DNA of 64,000 nt, taken from the NCBI RefSeq assembly GCF_037975245.1, contig NC_092568.1:26346501-26410500 (forward strand). The letters run 5' to 3'. How positions within the stretch are numbered: position 1 is the first letter of the stretch; each line of letters opens with the position of its first letter. The position numbers and the translations under genes were made by a program. Source of the stretch: Apostichopus japonicus. Its lineage: Eukaryota > Echinodermata > Holothuroidea > Aspidochirotida > Stichopodidae. Below are positions 58,851-64,000 of the stretch, in pieces. The notes below the pieces were generated by a model. It had not been told where the DNA came from and searched no databases. It worked only from the letters and a program-made list of their open reading frames with translations.

Positions 58851-61800
58851 CGCGTATTTGCCAAATCATTAAAACATGCGATAAAGATGCTTCAGTGAGA
58901 TGGGGGTGTGGGGGGGGGGGGGAGAATCGCTTAAACTGTTAACGAGAATGGTTTTATCACTTTGATACGATTTTGAGTGCCTTCGTACAAAGACTGAAGA
59001 CATACGAACGTCTATAAAGCTACGTCACATAGCCACATCATTTATGTTGAGTCATTGCCATTTTTTTCTTCTTTTTTTGTTGTTGTCTGATACTAGTCCT
59101 CTTGCTTTACCAGAAAACTAAAATTTGTCATTTGAATCGCTTCGGTTTGCAGAAATGTTGACTCGAGTCATTACTCTTTATACACTGCCGTAATCAAATT
59201 TACCTGTTATATCACAATGTCCATATACTCCGTACCGAATTTGTTGAGAGCCCCGAACGCAAGAAGGAGTTACTCATTGATGAATATGCATATAACCTGG
59301 TTTGGGCTTTTGTTAGGAGCCACACGACATGCGCGTGGATAGGGCACGCGACTGACTATTTACTAAACTGGCTTAAAGTTGTTTAGCTGATTAGGTTAGC
59401 TATCGGTGCGTATCGAGACTATTTTACCTTTGCACAATGAATAATTTTCCTAGACACTGTAATAGTCTGCCGTTTCTTATTTGACTAGCCTGGGGATTAT
59501 GTTTACTCACTCGCTATCATCGCACTCTTCGAGCTGGTGTTAGTTTGAACAAAGATTTCCAGACAAAATTGTGGGTTCTATTTCTATTAACTATTCCCCC
59601 TTTACATGCTTTGTTAGAGGTTTTGAAGTAATTTATAATCCTCCCCAATTACCCGAGGCAGTTTCAACACTGCGAACTTAATCCTCGAGATGTTTGGGAC
59701 GTAATACAAGCCGTGGTATTACTCACATATCAAACTTCACAAGTTTTAAGTTAGCAAGTTGTCTACGTCAGAGGTGTAAAAATCAAATAGTTGTACATGA
59801 TGATGCTGTACCTAAATTGATAACGGTAAGCGATATGGGCGCTGCCTGTAAAGGTCAAAGGTTACACGGCGCGTGTCTCAGTAGGGGATAATCTCGGCTT
59901 CGATAAACTACAAGAAAAGATGGTTCACGTGTTTGTTTACGTCTGTCGTGTGTTATATATGGTGCAGTTCTGGTATTTCAGAAACAAAGAGGATTATCAA
60001 AGTTAAACTACACATAAAATCGACAGATATTTTGTGTTTATGGATTGTGGAATTTGATATATAGCCTATTCCTTTCACTTAGGTATATGCGCAGGAATGT
60101 CCTAAGATATGTGTACGCATAGTGTGAACTTTATATAGGCCAAGATCAAATGAAATAAAACATTTTGCAGACGAGCTTGTTACTTTACTGTGGGCTGTGT
60201 AAGAAATGAGTTTGAGCGTCTTTATTCGGTATGCTCTACATCACAGGCGCATTATAGCCCTATTGGTCACTTATGACGTCACTAAAACTCAGTTGTTAGC
60301 ATATTGGCATTTAGTGGGTCCGTTTAATAAAGTTCATATGGAATTCTGACGTTACACTGGACGCAATCTCATCGTTTACGTACATTGGGCCTTACACCAT
60401 TTCGATGGTCATGTAGGCCTATAGACTCGCTCAAAAGAGATTACCGCCAAATCCGTTCATTAATATGCACAGTTTCATATTCACAGTCAAAGGTTATGCA
60501 AGATTTAAGTTGGTCGGCTGTCACGTCCCTGCCGCAATGGTCAACGTTCTAATAACGATATGTACTTGTGTGGTATGTTATACAGCACGTGAACGAGACT
60601 TTGCAGATACGCCAGGTATAGGCTACAATATAGTGTGTTATCAAAATTAATAATCAGGTTCTTGCGACTCTAATTGCTCTTATCTGGATTTTTATCAAGT
60701 ATTGCTCCTAATTACAACGTCAAGTGCACCAATAACATGTAAAGAGTCAGCAGTAACTAGCCAATACTTTATTTAACCCGTCTCCTGCTCTTTGACCTAG
60801 AGGCACGCGCTGGTTGGGCAGTAAACTGATAACAGTTTTACACTATTAATATCTATCTTAGGTGCTTCGCAAACAGCGATAAATAAAGTTATACAGTGCA
60901 ATATAATCTATATGGCTCTGAAACGTTGTCGTCGTTACACTATACTCAAAGGTACACTAACTTCGCACGTAGCCCTTTATGGTGATTGTCCCACATAGAA
61001 AGAAGTATACGGATGAACGCGACAATCATACCTATGCTGGCTGAAGACGGTCTGTATTGAGTAGTCATCGTACACCCCTGTCGTCACCACAGGCACGCCA
61101 TTCCACCACCCACCCTCTACCCAACGGCAATTTACCCAGTACATTTGCACCCAGTTATTCCAATCAGATATTACTTTTATCTCTGTTATGTAGGTGAAGA
61201 ACGCTTCTTCTCCACGGTGTAAAGTGTCTCCGACCCCTCCCCTTTACTATAACATTCTGCTGACTTCTAATTGTTTCACATACCCCCCCACACCATCTTG
61301 CCCGACCCCAATCCCCACCTCCCACATTACGGCAAAACGTGCTTTTTTCTAGCAAATTTGAATATTACACACGTTGTAAAGGGTGTACGTTAATTACACC
61401 GATATCACAGAAACATTTTTTTTTCATTTTCAATCGAAATTAAGTAACAGAAATTTCCCGTTGCTATGACCTCCTTTGATAGACTACTGGTTTATTCCCC
61501 GTACACTGCCATCACTTTCGATTAAAATTTTAACTATTTTATTCTTTTTCTACAGAGTTTAGAGTTAAACTTTCTCTGACCGTAAATTCATCTTAAAACT
61601 ACCACTTAAAGACGAAAGCATTTGCTTTGGGCCTCTTAATTCTCAGAAATACAGCTGCTCCTCCCAAGTGATTCTGATGACCTCACAATCTTCTTTACAA
61701 TCGACATATTCTGTGTAACGTAGTTAAACAGCAATTTCTTCTCCGTTTAATACAAATCTAATTACTTCTCAGAAAAATACTGGTTTTAGCCTATGAATAA

Positions 61801-63885
61801 GAATATCATGTATTTAGTTTCGGTTTTATCATTTTAATATAGGCTATGTGCAGGATTTGACCACAGTGAACCCGAATACTTTACAAGCGTAGCACTATAT
61901 ACTTGTTAATCTCAGAATAAGAGATTGGCCTGCCATTTTTATTTCTCTCAATTTTCGTATTCGGGAATGTTAACTAGTTAACTAGTCATTAGGTGTCACC
62001 AAAGTTCCGTTTTACCTCAAATCACTATTCAGTTTGCAAATATGCAAAAACTGCCCAAAACGGTGTGGCCCGTTCAGGAGAAAAATTATATAAACATTAA
62101 ACGTCACGGAGAGTAGATTACTTGCATAAATTAACATCTTTTTTGACTGAGAAAACATTTTTGTCATCTCATAAGTTAATTAATAACAAAGGTATAGTTT
62201 GTTTTTTTAGTTGCTTTTTCTTTTAGCATGAAGCATTGCTTATACTAATGAAGGGTCACTCAACAGAGACCTGACTATATCAAACATATCTTTTTGACTT
62301 CATTCTCATGGCCCTATCCCTTTCCTATGACATTTGGACCCTGGTCCTTTAACCGTGATGACTTTATGTATATAAGTACTGTGTCCAAATTCGCATGATG
62401 CGGACATTATTATATTGTTACATCAGCTAAAGGCATTACAGCATATACTCCTTACAGAGCACAATATCTCTCTCAGGAGGAAAACACGTAACTCCACACT
62501 GGATCAAGAAAGTATTTCTTGGCTGTGTTGCCTTTTTATTATTTTTTTTCGTGCAGCTGGCAAAAATAATTATAATAATTACAAGACCGTGGTAATGATC
62601 AGCACTCTCTTCCAACATCTTCATCATCTTGGCGGTTCTTATATATATGTCTGATTGCCTTTTGTGAAGCACCGTATAGTTTACAAGCAGCTGTTGTATT
62701 CCTTGAGCTACCGATGAATGACGCCCATCTACAAAGAACTTCAAAAGAATGATGATTTCTGGAGATGTCCTTAAACTAGGTGAGAGAAATTCCTTTGAAG
62801 TGCTGCCATACTACTATTGAACAATTCAATATGATAAACCAACAACTTTTGAGCGCGCGAATTGTTTTCATTGTTGAGCGGTGTAGATTACAGTGGCACG
62901 CGCCTCGCCGAGAACATACACAAACTGTCGTGTGCCCCCACTAGCCGACGTGATACAACATAGGCCACTTACGGTGTAGAAGAGGGAAAGACATGTTTAC
63001 TGAGACTCGGTGTTTGTGTCTGGCAGAGAAGCAAGGAGTCGGTTTTCACAACAAAGAAGGGCACGTGGCGCACCCTATCGAAACCCTAGAGATACCTCCT
63101 CGTATTTATCCAAGTATAACTTTTGAAGAGTTAATGATCAAAACAGATGGGGCCATGGGGAACCACTCTACCATCGGACAGAGGACACAAAGAGAGTATA
63201 TACAGGCGCAAGGGCATACACATCAATCGTCGTTTATTGTGAAGCTAGCAGTTTCCAAAAAAATTACAAATTGGCTAACTGTAAACTCTATCCTTGCGTC
63301 GTTTCGAATTCAAAAGTGGTTAAACCTCGTCAGAGCAATATTGGTTTATTTTAACGAGTAGTTTCGCCTTCGGTATAAAGGTTTTATAGCACGCGTACAA
63401 TGTAAACGGTAGTTAGATGTTTACGGCGTGTGTAAGAATTGGCCAATTAGCCGCCATACCCTCTTGGGAGGAGAGTTCAATTGCGATGTAGAAGGATAAA
63501 ATAAGAGTTTACGCAGTCCGAAATGGTGTAAAGAGTTTAAATAAACTTCACACAATACGTTGTTTGACTTCAAACCTTTTCTGGTTCATGTCAAATTGTG
63601 AACTCTCACTTTCCAGATCTTTTCGCAAGATATTCCGAATTCCTGTAGGGAAACTTTTCCAGGATTAGTATACATAAAGGACTATGGTTTTGGGGCGGCG
63701 AGTGTAGTCCGACAGAGAGGGTGGTAATGATAACCTGGTTGAAGGGGTTAACGTGTGTAAACTGACCGTCACTGGGTGGTGGGTATCCGACGGGCATTAC
63801 CAATCAGATAACCGTACAAACCTAAGCTTATATTGGTAGCTTATAATGTATTGAATGAGAAACCAACGACACGTAATGACTCCTC
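58851..63885. other. Intergenic DNA, no gene seen
   Basis: Mixed, somewhat less AT-rich sequence with a 12-G run at 58909. The frame 62993-63361 (122 codons, beginning MFTETRCLCL) is the longest non-repetitive open frame outside TIMM50, but has no recognised domain. I do not call it a gene. Confidence 0.55.
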
Positions 63886-64000
63886 CCATTTGCCATTTCC
63901 TCTCCATCTTCTCCCTCCCCTCTTCCCTTCCCCTCCTCCCCTCCCCTCCTCCCCTCCTCCCCTCCTCCACTCCTCCCCTCCTCCCCTCCTCCCCTCCTCC
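63886..64000. repeat. (CTCCTCCC)n simple repeat running off the window
   Basis: A C/T-rich tract resolves into near-perfect 8-bp CTCCTCCC units over the last 70 bp and continues beyond the edge. The minus strand (GGGAGGAG)n has strong quadruplex potential. Confidence 0.93.

Noticed and set aside
58222-58864. Minus-strand open frames up to 171 codons with YSPSWVC repeats
   Set aside because: A 26-bp unit without stop codons opens all three frames at once; the unit lengths (26 and 32) are not multiples of three, so a protein would change frame.
62993-63361. Open frame of 122 codons
   Set aside because: Composition is normal and it is not repetitive, but no domain, splice structure or homology can be recognised; such a frame can occur by chance in 64 kb.

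Overview
The window looks like nuclear DNA of an invertebrate animal: one intron-rich gene with GT-AG introns, AT-rich non-coding DNA, many microsatellites and minisatellites, small DNA transposons and degraded retroelements. The single recognisable protein (a metazoan-type TIM50) together with the repeat style fits a marine deuterostome such as an echinoderm, but this lineage is inferred and not proven by anything here. There are no operons, CRISPR arrays, rRNA genes or recognisable tRNA genes.

Region 1-13.6 kb holds the only gene I can support. It is TIMM50, on the + strand, with nine coding exons between 406 and 11476 that join in frame into a 387-residue protein. The protein has a basic presequence, one membrane helix and an FCP1-like domain. 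A perfect CRE lies upstream and a YY1-like motif overlaps the start codon. Its introns carry a palindrome-rich insertion, a perfect 24-copy CATT microsatellite 9 bp after a splice donor, G-rich tracts, and a dispersed repeat bearing two DR1 nuclear-receptor-type motifs.

From 13.6 to 64 kb I find no convincing protein-coding exon. The stretch is a repeat landscape. It contains minisatellites at 13.6-14.6 kb (about 149 bp period), 28.4-30.1 kb (about 37 bp), 35.7-36.6 kb (105/96 bp), 49.7-50.6 kb (37 bp) and 58.2-58.9 kb (26/32 bp), TA-rich microsatellites, and several hAT-like non-autonomous transposons, two of them with near-perfect 8-bp target duplications and some nested.

Two retroelement families deserve most attention. 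The first is a small element ending in a hammerhead-ribozyme-like motif of the Penelope/retrozyme type. It has three copies, two of them with 15-16 bp target duplications; one is a complete 273-bp unit plus a partial second unit starting exactly at the predicted cleavage site. The second is an apparent SINE of about 190 bp whose head is the 5' end of U2 snRNA. It has two full-length copies, each with a 9-bp target duplication, and one fragment. A 453-bp inverted-repeat element at 56.4-56.8 kb has a CRE (TGACGTCA) in both arms.
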